A stretch of DNA of 64,000 bases, from the NCBI RefSeq assembly GCF_002940945.1, contig NZ_PNFV01000007.1, positions 53,102-117,101 of the forward strand, given 5' to 3'. The notes beneath the pieces are model-generated. The model was not told where the DNA came from. It worked only from the letters and a program-made list of their open reading frames with translations, and did not search any database. The position numbers were made by a program, and so were the translations under genes. This document shows positions 18,784-29,110 of this stretch, in pieces. The stretch's first letter is position 1. Every line of letters begins with the position of its first letter. The stretch is from Limosilactobacillus pontis. GTDB taxonomy: Bacteria > Bacillota > Bacilli > Lactobacillales > Lactobacillaceae.

Positions 18784-19611
18784 TTATTTCTGATCAAAGA
18801 CGTACTTATTAACGGCCTCGGCCACGCCGTCGTGGTTATTATCGGCAACGGTTACGTCAGCCACTGCCAGGGTCTCCGGAATTGAGTTTCCCATTGCCAC
18901 GCCAATTCCGGCAAATTCGATCATTGAGTTATCATTTTGGGCATTGCCGAGGGCCATTACTTCATTTTGTTTAATTCCCAGTTGCTTACTGAGGGTTTTC
19001 AAGGTCTTCCCCTTGCTAGCGTCTGGGTGCATGAATTCTAGATAGAAGTCCTCACTGCGGACAATTGAGAAACGATCGCGCAGGTCTTGAGGCAGGTCGG
19101 CTAGGACGGTGTCGATCTTATCTTTAGTATCGACCATCATCGCCTTAGCAATGATGTACTGGTCGCGCTCACGAGACATTTCATCCATCGATCGATAGCG
19201 GACTGGCATGCTAACCAGCTCAGACTCATAGATGGTGTAGTAGCTGAGGTTCTGGTTGGTGGTGTAGATATAGTCCCGGGTCTCGATCTGGGAGTGGACC
19301 CCTTCCTTCAGACAGTAATTCTCCCAGTCTACGTAGTCGTTGAAGCTGATACTATGGTCAACGATGACGTTGCCGCTGGTTGACTGGGCCAGACCACCGT
19401 TAAAGCTGACCACGTACTCGTTGTCTTGGTTGGCAACTCCGAGTTGTTCTAGGTAGGCCTCAACCCCCGTCATCGGTCGTCCAGTGCAAAGGACTACCTT
19501 GATGCCTGCAGCGCTAGCCTTCTTGAGGGCCGTCACTGTTTTGGGAGTGATTTGCCGCTGGTCGTTGATCAGGGTCCCGTCGATATCGATTGCGATTAGT
19601 TTGATTGACAT
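18784..19611 (-). CDS. Cof-type HAD family phosphatase
   Basis: 275-residue HAD hydrolase of the Cof/YidA (IIB) type, cytosolic phosphatases acting on sugar phosphates or nucleotides. Motif I is AIDIDGTLIND (nucleophile Asp in DIDGT), motif II VVLCTGRP, and motifs III/IV lie in KGKTLKTLSKQLG and MALGNAQNDNSMI. The cap domain lies between. The ATG overlaps the stop of the HD gene by one base (TAATG), so they are translationally coupled. The substrate is not predictable. Confidence 0.94.
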   Translation of the reverse strand: MSIKLIAIDIDGTLINDQRQITPKTVTALKKASAAGIKVVLCTGRPMTGVEAYLEQLGVANQDNEYVVSFNGGLAQSTSGNVIVDHSISFNDYVDWENYCLKEGVHSQIETRDYIYTTNQNLSYYTIYESELVSMPVRYRSMDEMSRERDQYIIAKAMMVDTKDKIDTVLADLPQDLRDRFSIVRSEDFYLEFMHPDASKGKTLKTLSKQLGIKQNEVMALGNAQNDNSMIEFAGIGVAMGNSIPETLAVADVTVADNNHDGVAEAVNKYVFDQK

Positions 19612-20996
19612 TACTTGTTCTCCTTTGGTTTGATAATGTGATTATTTTTGATATAGTGCTGAAACTGCTCGTAAATAGGCTCAAAGATTTCAAGATCTGC
19701 GCGCTCTTGCAACATTTCCTTTGGGAAGAAGAAGCGTTGGTCGCCGGCTTCTCGCCCTGAGACGCTGGCCACCAGGGTGCTGACCTGGGAGAGTTCGATG
19801 AATTCTCCATTGGGCTGGACAAGTTCAATCTGGGTCTGCGGTTTGGAGGCCTTTGGATTATAAGTGTCGTAAGGCAGTTTGAAACTGTCGTTGACGGCCG
19901 TGTAATAGCGCTCGTCAAAGCCAGCAGTCTGAATCAGGTTACGCAGGGTTGGCAGAAGATCAGCCGTCTCCTGGTCATAAATTGCCGACTTAAAGGGTCG
20001 CCGGTTTAGAAAGCGGTTGGCCAGGTCGTTGAGAATATCGTCGCTGGAGTGGGTCCAGTGGTTAAAGTAGGTGGTCAGCACACCGTCATCGAGGGCCAGG
20101 TAGTCGTCAAGGGTGAAGTGCTTATTAAAAAATGGCATCAGCATATAGGGGGTGAATTCTGGTACAAACTCGTTGTGTTGTTCGTAGATGTACTTGGCCC
20201 GCATCAATAGATGGTCGAGGATGACTTCCATTGCCCGAGAGACCGGGTGGAAGTAGACCTGAAGATACATCTGCAGCCGCGAGATGATATAGTCCTCGAC
20301 GGCATGCATCCCCGAGATCTCAAAGGCAATTCCATCCTTGACTGGCCGCATAACGTGGAGAACCCGGTCGATATCGAATTTTCCATAATTGGTTCCAGTA
20401 TAGTAGGAGTCCCGTTGGAGATAATCCATCCGGTCAGCGTCAACCTGGCTAGAAATCATTTGGACGACCTGTTGATTGGGGTAGGTATGATCGATCACAC
20501 TGGCCACCTGGTGGGGGAAGTCGGGTGCGACCCGGCGCAGAATTTTATTGATGTTGGTTTCCGGACTGGTGATCAGCTGCCGAGTAATCTGCTCGTGGTT
20601 AGTATGGAAGATATGCTCGAAGGTGTGCGAGTAGGGTCCGTGACCGAGATCGTGCAACAGGGCCGCGCAGAGAGCTACAGGTCGCTGACCATCGTCCCAT
20701 AATCCATCACCGGGCTGTTGGCTGGGGTAGTTGCGTTGGAAATTATTGCACATCTGGCGAGTGATCTCGTAAACACCCAGACAGTGGCCAAAGCGGGAGT
20801 GTTCAGCCCCGTGGAAAGTAAATGATGAGGTACCCAGCTGCTTGATCCGGCGCAGCCGCTGGAACTCTGGTGTGTTAATCAAGTCCATGATGATCTGGTT
20901 ATCGACAATAATCTGTCCGTGGATTGGATCACGAAAGACCTTCTCGCGGGGCAGTTTTTCTTCATTAAAGCTTTTAAAACGTTCCACGTGAATCAC
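19611..20996 (-). CDS. HD-domain phosphohydrolase (YwfO/EF1143-like, possible dNTP triphosphohydrolase)
   Basis: 461-residue HD-superfamily protein. Conserved signatures: VFRDPIHG, TPEFQRLRRIKQLGTS, the HSRFGHCLG metal-ligand segment, AALLHDLGHGPYSHTFEH (the HD pair) and DADRMDYLQRDSYYTGTNYG. This is the arrangement of YwfO and of the Enterococcus EF1143 protein, which hydrolyses dNTPs. It overlaps lipL by four bases (ATGA) and the HAD gene by one, forming a tight three-gene operon. The exact nucleotide substrate is inference. Confidence 0.92.
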   Translation of the reverse strand: MIHVERFKSFNEEKLPREKVFRDPIHGQIIVDNQIIMDLINTPEFQRLRRIKQLGTSSFTFHGAEHSRFGHCLGVYEITRQMCNNFQRNYPSQQPGDGLWDDGQRPVALCAALLHDLGHGPYSHTFEHIFHTNHEQITRQLITSPETNINKILRRVAPDFPHQVASVIDHTYPNQQVVQMISSQVDADRMDYLQRDSYYTGTNYGKFDIDRVLHVMRPVKDGIAFEISGMHAVEDYIISRLQMYLQVYFHPVSRAMEVILDHLLMRAKYIYEQHNEFVPEFTPYMLMPFFNKHFTLDDYLALDDGVLTTYFNHWTHSSDDILNDLANRFLNRRPFKSAIYDQETADLLPTLRNLIQTAGFDERYYTAVNDSFKLPYDTYNPKASKPQTQIELVQPNGEFIELSQVSTLVASVSGREAGDQRFFFPKEMLQERADLEIFEPIYEQFQHYIKNNHIIKPKENK

Positions 20997-21814
20997 CCCT
21001 TATGCAGTCGTTCCTGAAGCCGGGTCATTGCTGACAGCTCGTCATTGGCCAGCTTGATAAATGATGGCGACCAGGTGAGCTGGTGGAAGCTGTCCTGACC
21101 GTGATCAGGGAAAACACCGAGCAGTCGCTGCTTAGTGTCTTCAATGGTCAGTGGCTGGTGGAGGAGGTCCGCCAGGGTGGTCATTGCGGTTGGCCAGATG
21201 TCAGGAAAGTGCCACTTGTTGTCGATGCCCTGAAGACCCCGACTATAAAAGTCACGGATGAGTTCGCCACGACGTAACTGGTTGCCGTTAACACTCAGGT
21301 AGAGCATGACAACGACTCCAGCGGCGTTGCGTCGTTGGGAGATACCACCGATTTTTTGCTGGTTGACGCTCAGGTCGAAACTTCCAGGGCAATAGGAATG
21401 AGTTATTTCGCCGGTCGCAATTGTTAACTCGGGGAAAGCCTGGGCGACAACCTCCTCCATCCGTTGGTAAGCGGTATCGATAGTCAGCTGGTGACTCTCA
21501 AGGTGCCAGGGGAAAAAGAGGGAGAAGTTCAAGACCCCGCTATCGCTGACGACAGCCAGGCCGCCGGAGTTACGCACGAAAAAGTGCTGTTGACGGTCGT
21601 GAAGAAAGTTGAGGGCGTCGGCAAGGTGGGGGAGACGCTGATCTTTGAGACCGAGAATAACTGAGTCTTCAAGGGTCCAGAAGTGGAGCAGGGGTGCCGG
21701 TAATTTCTCACTCGAGCGCAGGAGAGCGTTGGTATAAGCAAAGGAGGTCAGGTTGTTGGCCGGCTGCAAGGGCTGGTCGAAGTATTCAACGTGTTGCTGG
21801 TTAAAATTTTGCAT
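20993..21814 (-). CDS. lipL: Lipoyl/octanoyl amidotransferase, LipL-like
   Basis: 273 residues of the lipoate-protein ligase A / octanoyltransferase family. The catalytic Cys142 sits in SYCPGSFDLSV and Lys154 in the following KIGG; the substrate pocket segment is RNSGGLAVV. This combination of a CPG Cys and no ligase C-terminal domain matches LipL, which moves octanoyl groups from GcvH to E2 subunits, rather than LplA. First gene of the minus-strand operon; a TATAAT box lies about 40 bases upstream. Enzyme subtype is likely but not certain. Confidence 0.82.
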   Translation of the reverse strand: MQNFNQQHVEYFDQPLQPANNLTSFAYTNALLRSSEKLPAPLLHFWTLEDSVILGLKDQRLPHLADALNFLHDRQQHFFVRNSGGLAVVSDSGVLNFSLFFPWHLESHQLTIDTAYQRMEEVVAQAFPELTIATGEITHSYCPGSFDLSVNQQKIGGISQRRNAAGVVVMLYLSVNGNQLRRGELIRDFYSRGLQGIDNKWHFPDIWPTAMTTLADLLHQPLTIEDTKQRLLGVFPDHGQDSFHQLTWSPSFIKLANDELSAMTRLQERLHKG

Positions 21815-21904
21815 ATGCTAACTTCTTTTCTTTAATATTATGTACAGTCTATTATACTAAATATAGTGGATAAATATTAGTATTTAAGGAAGAGGGGGAT
21901 TACG

Positions 21905-22327
21905 ATCAAGAAAAGGGTACCAGTAAAGGTCAGTTTAAAAACAACTATGGAGCAGGATGGCCAGCATGAAACGTTTGCATTTGAAGAGGACGGCGAGTTC
22001 ATCGTCCTCAACGACAAGTATTACTTGCGGTACTACGAACATCAGAATGGACAAGCTACTCCAGTTCAGTTTCGCCTTGACGACGGGGAGGTCCACATCC
22101 ACCGGCAGGGTGCTACGGAGACTTGGCTGGTGTTTGATCCCGAACAGCCGACGATCACCCGCTACCGGACAGAATACGGGGTGATGCAGTTGCAGGTGGT
22201 CACTAGTAGGTTGGATCGTGTACTGGATCCGGATACCCCCGCGGGCCGGTTGTTCTTATGCTACCATCTTCAGAGCGGCGGTCAGGAGATTGGAAGTTAC
22301 CAAATTGAATTGCATTTTACGGCCTAG
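21905..22327 (+). CDS. DUF1934 (YwiB-like) protein, probable ATC start
   Basis: Small beta-barrel protein of the DUF1934/YwiB family, function unknown. The first conventional start is ATG 21947, but no ribosome binding site precedes it. The frame is open upstream, and the segment KKRVPVKVSLKTT just before that ATG looks like the normal N-terminal strand of the family. AGAGGGGG ends six bases before an ATC at 21905, giving a 140-residue product. I therefore infer initiation at ATC, a rare start that in other genes lowers initiation and makes it IF3-sensitive. If ATG 21947 is used the protein is 126 residues and lacks the first strand. Confidence 0.7.
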   Translation: MKKRVPVKVSLKTTMEQDGQHETFAFEEDGEFIVLNDKYYLRYYEHQNGQATPVQFRLDDGEVHIHRQGATETWLVFDPEQPTITRYRTEYGVMQLQVVTSRLDRVLDPDTPAGRLFLCYHLQSGGQEIGSYQIELHFTA

Positions 22328-22372
22328 TATTGTAAGATGTAATTTAGACTTTTTGAAGGGATGTGCACCAAT

Positions 22373-22930
22373 TTGGATTTAAAGGTTTTTGACGGCCAAG
22401 ACAAATCAGAGCTTTCAATGATTGAAGTAGCACACGCTATTTTGGCTGATCACGGTGAGGCAATGGCATTTGTTGACTTAACCAACGAGGTTCAGCAATA
22501 CTTGGGTAAGAGTGATGAGGAAATCCGTGAACGGCTCGCCCAATTCTATACTGATTTGAACATTGACGGCAGTTTTATTTCCCTTGGTGACAATACCTGG
22601 GGTCTGCGGGCATGGTACCCATACGAGTCCATCGATGAAGCCACGGTTGGTGAAAACGAAGAGGACGAGGACCGGCCAAAGAAGAAGCGGCGCAAGGTTA
22701 ATGCATTCTTAGCAGACTCCGACGACGATGACGATGTGATCGACTACGACAACGATGATCCAGAAGATGAGGATCTCGACGATGCTGCCGATGACAACAA
22801 TGAAGACGACGATTACGACGCCGACAATGACGACTACAGTGATGACGATGATGACCTTGACGATGGCATCGAAGGCCAACTTTCTGAACTGCATGACGAA
22901 GACGATGATGATGACGAGGATGACGAATAA
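22373..22930 (+). CDS. rpoE: DNA-directed RNA polymerase delta subunit
   Basis: 185-residue delta subunit (RpoE of Firmicutes). The N-terminal HARE-HTH domain ([20 protein letters not shown]... to GLRAWYPY, about residues 1-85) is followed by a short basic KKKRRK patch and a long Asp/Glu-rich tail of about 70 residues that displaces nucleic acid from polymerase. I choose TTG 22373; ATG 22361 is four codons upstream but abuts the AAGGG sequence and could not use it. The gene lies just before pyrG, as in Bacillus. Confidence 0.95.
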   Translation: MDLKVFDGQDKSELSMIEVAHAILADHGEAMAFVDLTNEVQQYLGKSDEEIRERLAQFYTDLNIDGSFISLGDNTWGLRAWYPYESIDEATVGENEEDEDRPKKKRRKVNAFLADSDDDDDVIDYDNDDPEDEDLDDAADDNNEDDDYDADNDDYSDDDDDLDDGIEGQLSELHDEDDDDDEDDE

Positions 22931-22947
22931 AATCTGGTAGTGATTGC

Positions 22948-22987
22948 TTGACTATTGGATGTTGACCTTGTATTATCTTACTTGGGC
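22948..22987 (+). promoter_or_regulatory. pyrG promoter with GGGC initiation sequence
   Basis: TTGACT (22948-22953), a 17-base spacer, TATTAT (22971-22976) and, seven bases on, GGGC (22984-22987). In Bacillus pyrG transcription starts at GGGC and low CTP causes extra G residues to be added by slippage. The same arrangement is visible here. Confidence 0.8.
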
Positions 22988-23020
22988 GCCTGTATTACAG
23001 GCCAATCGTTCGTAAATAGT

Positions 23021-24711
<1,691 letters not shown>

Positions 24712-24747
24712 AAAGCAACATACGAGTACGTTTAGCACGATAATAGT

Positions 24748-24850
24748 GGGAGAGTAAGACAAAACTAGCTTGCTAGTTTGTCTTATAACCCCCGCAAGCA
24801 CGAAGAGGTAGCCTCTAACGTTCGGACTTTTCCGAACGCTGGGGGCCTTT
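24748..24850. repeat. Structured intergenic element after pyrG
   Basis: About 100 bases with several nested stems. TAAGACAAAACTAGC (24755-24769) pairs with GCTAGTTTGTCTTA (24772-24785) with one bulged A. AGAGG/CCTCT and CGTTCGG/CCGAACG form two inner hairpins. CCCCC (24789-24793) can pair with GGGGG (24841-24845) or alternatively with GTGGG before the first stem. The final T-run is weak (CCTTTG), so it is not a simple terminator. It could be a dispersed structured repeat, a small RNA or a complex terminator for pyrG. Confidence 0.5.
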
Positions 24851-25137
24851 GTATACTGCATTATAGTATTTTATCTATGTTGAGGAATCATGTTATAGTA
24901 TCTAATCATTCCCCGGGAAATTATAATCATTCTAAGCAAATATCACTCTTAAATTGGTTAAGCGAAGAATAAACAGATCATGCTTTTAATTTTTTTAAGA
25001 TTATTTAGAAAAGGTTGTAATTTAGTAAACATTTCATTATCATTACAGTTGACTGTTTTATAAGTAAAATAATCACTAACTATTAAAATTAAACCTAAAA
25101 AAACTAAATTAAATCTTTTAAGCGAGGAAACACAGAA
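24851..25137. other. AT-rich leader/intergenic stretch before murA
   Basis: About 290 bases far richer in A and T than the surrounding genes. A TTGACT hexamer near 25049 could be a -35 element but no well spaced -10 follows, so I do not call the promoter. A minus-strand ORF here has no ribosome binding site. No riboswitch I can name is visible. Confidence 0.4.
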
Positions 25138-26418
25138 ATGAAAAGAATGATCATTCAAGGAGGAAACCGACTTTCGGGTGAAGTCACCATTGGCGGTGCT
25201 AAAAACAGCACCGTTGCCTTAATCCCAGCAGCAATCTTAGCCGACACGCCAGTGCAATTTGACACCGTGCCGGATATCTTGGATGTTCACAATTTGATGA
25301 TTATCTTGAAGTCGATGAACGTTAAGTCTAAGTTCAGTCACGGGGTCTTAGACATCGACCCGACCCAAATTGTGGAAGCCGAGTTACCAAGTAAGGCGAT
25401 TAAGAGTCTGCGAGCTTCCTATTATTTTATGGGAGCACTGTTGGGCCGGTTTCACCGAGCAACGTTAACTTTTCCCGGTGGTGACAACATTGGACCACGG
25501 CCGATTGACCAGCATCTGAAGGCCTTCAAGGCGATGGGGGCTGAGGTCAATGAGGATGGTAGTACTGTCCACCTCGATGCCACCAAGAACGGTCTGCATG
25601 GGGCCCGGATCTTCTTAGATATGGTTTCTGTCGGGGCCACGATCAACTCCATTCTGGCTGCCGTACGCGCTACGGGAACTACGATCATTGAGAATGCGGC
25701 TCGCGAACCGGAGATTATTGACTTGGCAACCTTCCTTAACAACATGGGAGCCAAGATCCGTGGTGCCGGAACCGGAACCATTCGGATTACAGGGGTTGAC
25801 ACCCTGCAATCGATGAATACCCACACGATCATTGCTGATCGGATTGAAACGGGAACCTATCTGTCATTGGCTGCGGCCATGGGTGATGGCATCATGATTC
25901 ATAATGTGATTCCCGAACACCTGGAAGCATTCACCAGTAAGATGATCGAGATGGGTGTTGACTTGCAAATTGACAGTGACAAGATTTATGTACCCAAGGT
26001 AACGCATCTTAAGGGAATCCATGTCAAGACCCTGCCATTCCCCGGCTTTGCCACCGACCTGCAGCAGCCATTGACGCCCTTGCTTTCTCTGGCCTCGGGA
26101 GACAGCATGATCGTAGATACGATCTACCCGAAGCGGGTTAAGCACGTTTCCGAACTTCAGAAGATGGGCATGAACATTGAGGCTCACGATGGCACGATTA
26201 TTGTCAAGCACACTGACCACCTGCATGGTGCCAACGTCGAGGCCGGTGAGATCCGTGCTGGGGCATCCCTTACCATTGCAGGTCTGATGGCGGATGGCAC
26301 GACGGTAATCAACAACGCTGGCAACATCCTGCGCGGCTACGACCGGATTGTCTGGAAGCTGAACCGGTTGCACGCCAATGTTGCGATTGAGGACGATTCA
26401 TCAGTAAAAATCAACTGA
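25138..26418 (+). CDS. murA: UDP-N-acetylglucosamine 1-carboxyvinyltransferase with Asp at the usual Cys position
   Basis: 426-residue EPSP-synthase-fold enzyme for the first committed step of peptidoglycan synthesis. Lys22-Asn23 (GGAKNSTVAL) and the RPIDQHLKAF segment are present. The active-site loop reads PGGDNIGPRP: Asp116 stands where most bacteria have Cys115. Asp at this position keeps activity in mycobacteria and chlamydiae and makes the enzyme insensitive to fosfomycin, which alkylates the Cys. The ribosome binding site is GCGAGG. Many Firmicutes carry two MurA proteins; whether a Cys-type copy exists elsewhere is unknown. Confidence 0.95.
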   Translation: MKRMIIQGGNRLSGEVTIGGAKNSTVALIPAAILADTPVQFDTVPDILDVHNLMIILKSMNVKSKFSHGVLDIDPTQIVEAELPSKAIKSLRASYYFMGALLGRFHRATLTFPGGDNIGPRPIDQHLKAFKAMGAEVNEDGSTVHLDATKNGLHGARIFLDMVSVGATINSILAAVRATGTTIIENAAREPEIIDLATFLNNMGAKIRGAGTGTIRITGVDTLQSMNTHTIIADRIETGTYLSLAAAMGDGIMIHNVIPEHLEAFTSKMIEMGVDLQIDSDKIYVPKVTHLKGIHVKTLPFPGFATDLQQPLTPLLSLASGDSMIVDTIYPKRVKHVSELQKMGMNIEAHDGTIIVKHTDHLHGANVEAGEIRAGASLTIAGLMADGTTVINNAGNILRGYDRIVWKLNRLHANVAIEDDSSVKIN

Positions 26419-26422
26419 GTGC

Positions 26423-26451
26423 TTGCGTCTGATGTCAATCCGTGGTATTCT
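26423..26451 (+). promoter_or_regulatory. Promoter of rpmE2
   Basis: TTGCGT (26423-26428), a 17-base spacer and TATTCT (26446-26451), about 60 bases before the start codon. Confidence 0.6.
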
Positions 26452-26511
26452 GTTAGGGTTGATTATCTATGTTTCAGGCAATGATTCATGGCAAAAGGAG
26501 CGTATTAAATT

Positions 26512-26757
26512 ATGAAACAAGGAATTCATCCAGATTACCATCCAGTAGTATTTGAAGACTCATCTACTGGTTACAAGTTTCTTTCTGGTTCTACTGCTAC
26601 TTCTAAGGAAACGGTTAAGTGGGAAGACGGCAACGAATACCCACTGATCCGGGTTGAAGTTACTTCTGACTCTCACCCATTCTACACTGGTAAGCAAAAG
26701 TTTACCCAAGCCGATGGTGCGGTCGACAAGTTCAACAAGAAGTACGGTCTCAAGTAA
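26512..26757 (+). CDS. rpmE2: 50S ribosomal protein L31 type B
   Basis: 81-residue L31 of the zinc-free type (C-minus). It starts [23 protein letters not shown] and ends FNKKYGLK, and lacks the CxxC pairs of zinc-binding L31. In Bacillus the type B paralogue replaces the zinc form under zinc starvation; whether a zinc form exists here is not visible. AAAGGAG precedes the ATG. Single-gene unit with promoter and terminator. No Zur-like palindrome is seen in front of it, unlike the metal transporter. Confidence 0.97.
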   Translation: MKQGIHPDYHPVVFEDSSTGYKFLSGSTATSKETVKWEDGNEYPLIRVEVTSDSHPFYTGKQKFTQADGAVDKFNKKYGLK

Positions 26758-26775
26758 TCTTACTTGTGATTTACG

Positions 26776-26808
26776 AAAGCGTCCTGTGTTTGCGGGGCGC
26801 TTTTTTTT
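26776..26808 (+). terminator. Terminator after rpmE2
   Basis: AAAGCGTCCTG pairs with CGGGGCGCTTT around TGTTTG (with a G-T pair), then a run of eight T. Confidence 0.85.
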
Positions 26809-26873
26809 GTGCTTTAAACACCGGACGATGGCGGTATAATCAGTAAAAGAACTTTTCAAAGACAGGTGGTTAA

Positions 26874-28181
26874 ATGCAGTCCAAAGTCGTTAATGTACTT
26901 GTTCGTTTCAACCAATGGTCGTTCATTCAGGCCGTCCGACAGACGTTGGTGGTCCTCTTCCCAGTGGCGTTGATCGGGGCCCTGGCTCAGCTGATAGTCA
27001 AGAGTTTTCTGAATGCTAATGGCTTTTTCTATAATATCCTCGGGATCGGCAGTTGGCTTTCTCTAACCTGGCTGCGGACTCTCCAATTTGTCTTTACCAG
27101 CGTCACCCAGATCTTCTTCAGCCTGCTGGGAATCCTGGCCTGCTTTATCTGTGCATACAACACAGCCCGTTTCTATCGCAAAGATGCCCAACTGGCAGGG
27201 CTAACTGGCGCTTTTGCTCTCTTACTGGTCGCCTACCGTTATGGAAAGAACCCTCAGGTACCGATCAGTTTTCACATGGCCCTGCTTGGCGGGAAGAGTC
27301 TGCTGGTGGCCCTAGTGATTGGTTACGGGGTTGGCCAGCTTTATCGCTGGAAGGGGCCAAAGGAGTTGACGGTGAAGAAGGTCACCTGGTTGGATGTTCG
27401 TCGGCAGGCCTTTGCCTCTTTATGGCCCTTGTTGATCACTACCTTGCTGGCGATGCTAGTATCTTTGGCAATCAACTCGGGGCGCTTCTACCGGGCATAC
27501 TCCCATGCTTACACGACCCTTACCAATGCAAGTCAGGAACCACGGAACGTGTGGTTGGCTCTGTTGATGTCACTCGCCTTGGCGACGATGGACTGGGTTG
27601 GCCTTGGAATTCCGTCCAGCTACAAGGTGCCGCTGAACACACCCGCCTACATGGCCAACCTGAACTACGCCTTGGCTCATGGCAGTGCTTGGCACGTGCC
27701 ATATAAGTACCTAGGCAGCACCCTTTACAATTCCTTTGCCAACTTTGGCGGTGATGGTCTGGTCTTGGCCTTGTTAGTGGCAATCCTGCTCTTTCCTGGC
27801 AATGGCAGCCTGCACCGGGTGGCCCGTTGGACGGCCCTGCCGACAATTTTCAACTTCGACTACAGTTCCCTGGTTGGCCTGCCAGTTATTCTGAATCCGG
27901 TATTCCTCCTGCCTTTTATGTTTTTGCCCCTAATCAATATCGGAATTGCAGTGGGGATAACAGCTTTACACCTGATTCCTGCAACCCCGTACCCGGTTCT
28001 GCTTGGAACACCGGGGCCCTTGATTGGTTTCATGGCGACAAATGGAAACTGGGCGACCCTGGTCTTTACAATGCTTCTCTTACTCCTGGACATTGCCCTG
28101 TATGTACCCTTTGTCCGGCTGAATTTCCGGGTCGAGTCTCAACTGGCCCGGACAACATTAGGTGGTGAATGTGATGCGTAA
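26874..28181 (+). CDS. Orphan PTS EIIC-like membrane protein (lactose/cellobiose type)
   Basis: 435-residue protein with about ten hydrophobic segments that resembles the membrane subunit of lactose/cellobiose-type PTS permeases. Family-like regions are the N-terminal LFPVALIGALAQLI, the periplasmic/amphipathic segment around SFANFGGDGLVLALLVAILLF and the C-terminal LVGLPVILNPVFLLPFMFLPL. No EIIA or EIIB domain is fused and none is encoded nearby. It cannot therefore be assigned ordinary sugar phosphorylation. AGGTGG lies upstream of the ATG. The last eight bases overlap the DUF915 hydrolase gene, so the two are coupled, and sortase A follows. A role in handling an envelope sugar is speculation. 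Confidence 0.75.
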   Translation: MQSKVVNVLVRFNQWSFIQAVRQTLVVLFPVALIGALAQLIVKSFLNANGFFYNILGIGSWLSLTWLRTLQFVFTSVTQIFFSLLGILACFICAYNTARFYRKDAQLAGLTGAFALLLVAYRYGKNPQVPISFHMALLGGKSLLVALVIGYGVGQLYRWKGPKELTVKKVTWLDVRRQAFASLWPLLITTLLAMLVSLAINSGRFYRAYSHAYTTLTNASQEPRNVWLALLMSLALATMDWVGLGIPSSYKVPLNTPAYMANLNYALAHGSAWHVPYKYLGSTLYNSFANFGGDGLVLALLVAILLFPGNGSLHRVARWTALPTIFNFDYSSLVGLPVILNPVFLLPFMFLPLINIGIAVGITALHLIPATPYPVLLGTPGPLIGFMATNGNWATLVFTMLLLLLDIALYVPFVRLNFRVESQLARTTLGGECDA

Positions 28182-29064
28182 TCTAGGGAGACAACTAGCC
28201 CAGCGGAGCCGTCACGTCTTGTTGGCCTTGTTTCTTCTGATTGTTATCCTGGCATTGCCAACTTACTTCTGGATGAAAAATGCCAATGCCAACCTGGCCG
28301 CTCAACGAAATTCACGGATGTCGCCAGTGATCATGATTCCGGGGAGTTCGGCGACAATGAACCGTTTCAATCAACTGGTCGAAATCTTGAATAAGCGGAC
28401 CGCCAAAAAGCACAGTCTGTTGCGCCTTGAGGTTGAGAACAACGGCAAGATCAAGTCGACCGGCTGGATCAACCGGGGCGATTCTGAGCCGATCATCGTG
28501 GTTGGCTTTCAGAACAACCACGATGGCTACCAGAACATCAAGAAACAGGCCCGAATGTTCAACAGTGCCTTTGCCCTGCTGAGCGACAAGTACAATTTCA
28601 ACAACTTTAAGGCCTTCGGACACTCTAACGGAGGCTTGATTTGGACGCTGTGGTTGGAGAAATACTACCACCAGTATAGTGAACGGATCACGATCAAGCG
28701 CCTGATGACCTTGGGAACGCCGTATAACTTTGCCGAAACCTCAGTCAAACAGCCAACGCAGATGTTCAGCGACCTAGTCAAGGGCCGTAAGAAGATCCCT
28801 AAAAGTCTCGATGTTTACTCCGTTGCTGGAACTGAGAGCTACGATTCAGATGGCTTAGTTCCCGAACAGAGTGTGGAGGCTGGCAAGTATATTTTTCAAA
28901 AGCAGGTTAATCACTATACCACGATGACGGTGACCGGGAGCAAGGCTCAGCACTCCAGTCTGCCGCAGAACAAGCAGATCGTCAATTTGATTAGTCACTA
29001 TCTACTGGACAGTGACCGGGAGCCTAAGAGCGGTCCAAGCAATCCAGATAATAGTGATAACTAG
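28174..29064 (+). CDS. DUF915 alpha/beta hydrolase, membrane-anchored
   Basis: 296 residues. An N-terminal membrane anchor (residues about 15-34, VLLALFLLIVILALPTYFW) is followed by an extracellular alpha/beta hydrolase domain of the DUF915 family. The start IMIPGSSATMNRFNQLV forms the oxyanion region, Ser151 in GHSNGG is the nucleophile, Asp in SYDSDGLVP and His in QHSSLP complete the triad. GTG codons lie just upstream, but ATG 28174 has AGGTGGTGA at proper spacing. It overlaps the EIIC-like gene by eight bases. The substrate is unknown; lipid or cell-wall esters are possible. Confidence 0.88.
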   Translation: MRNLGRQLAQRSRHVLLALFLLIVILALPTYFWMKNANANLAAQRNSRMSPVIMIPGSSATMNRFNQLVEILNKRTAKKHSLLRLEVENNGKIKSTGWINRGDSEPIIVVGFQNNHDGYQNIKKQARMFNSAFALLSDKYNFNNFKAFGHSNGGLIWTLWLEKYYHQYSERITIKRLMTLGTPYNFAETSVKQPTQMFSDLVKGRKKIPKSLDVYSVAGTESYDSDGLVPEQSVEAGKYIFQKQVNHYTTMTVTGSKAQHSSLPQNKQIVNLISHYLLDSDREPKSGPSNPDNSDN

Positions 29065-29110
29065 GCTGAAAGTGTATACTAGTGACATAGTGATGTGAGG
29101 AGGTATAGAA

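Noticed and set aside
24958..25158. 66-codon minus-strand ORF in the AT-rich gap before murA
   Set aside because: It crosses the murA start, lacks a ribosome binding site and reflects AT richness.
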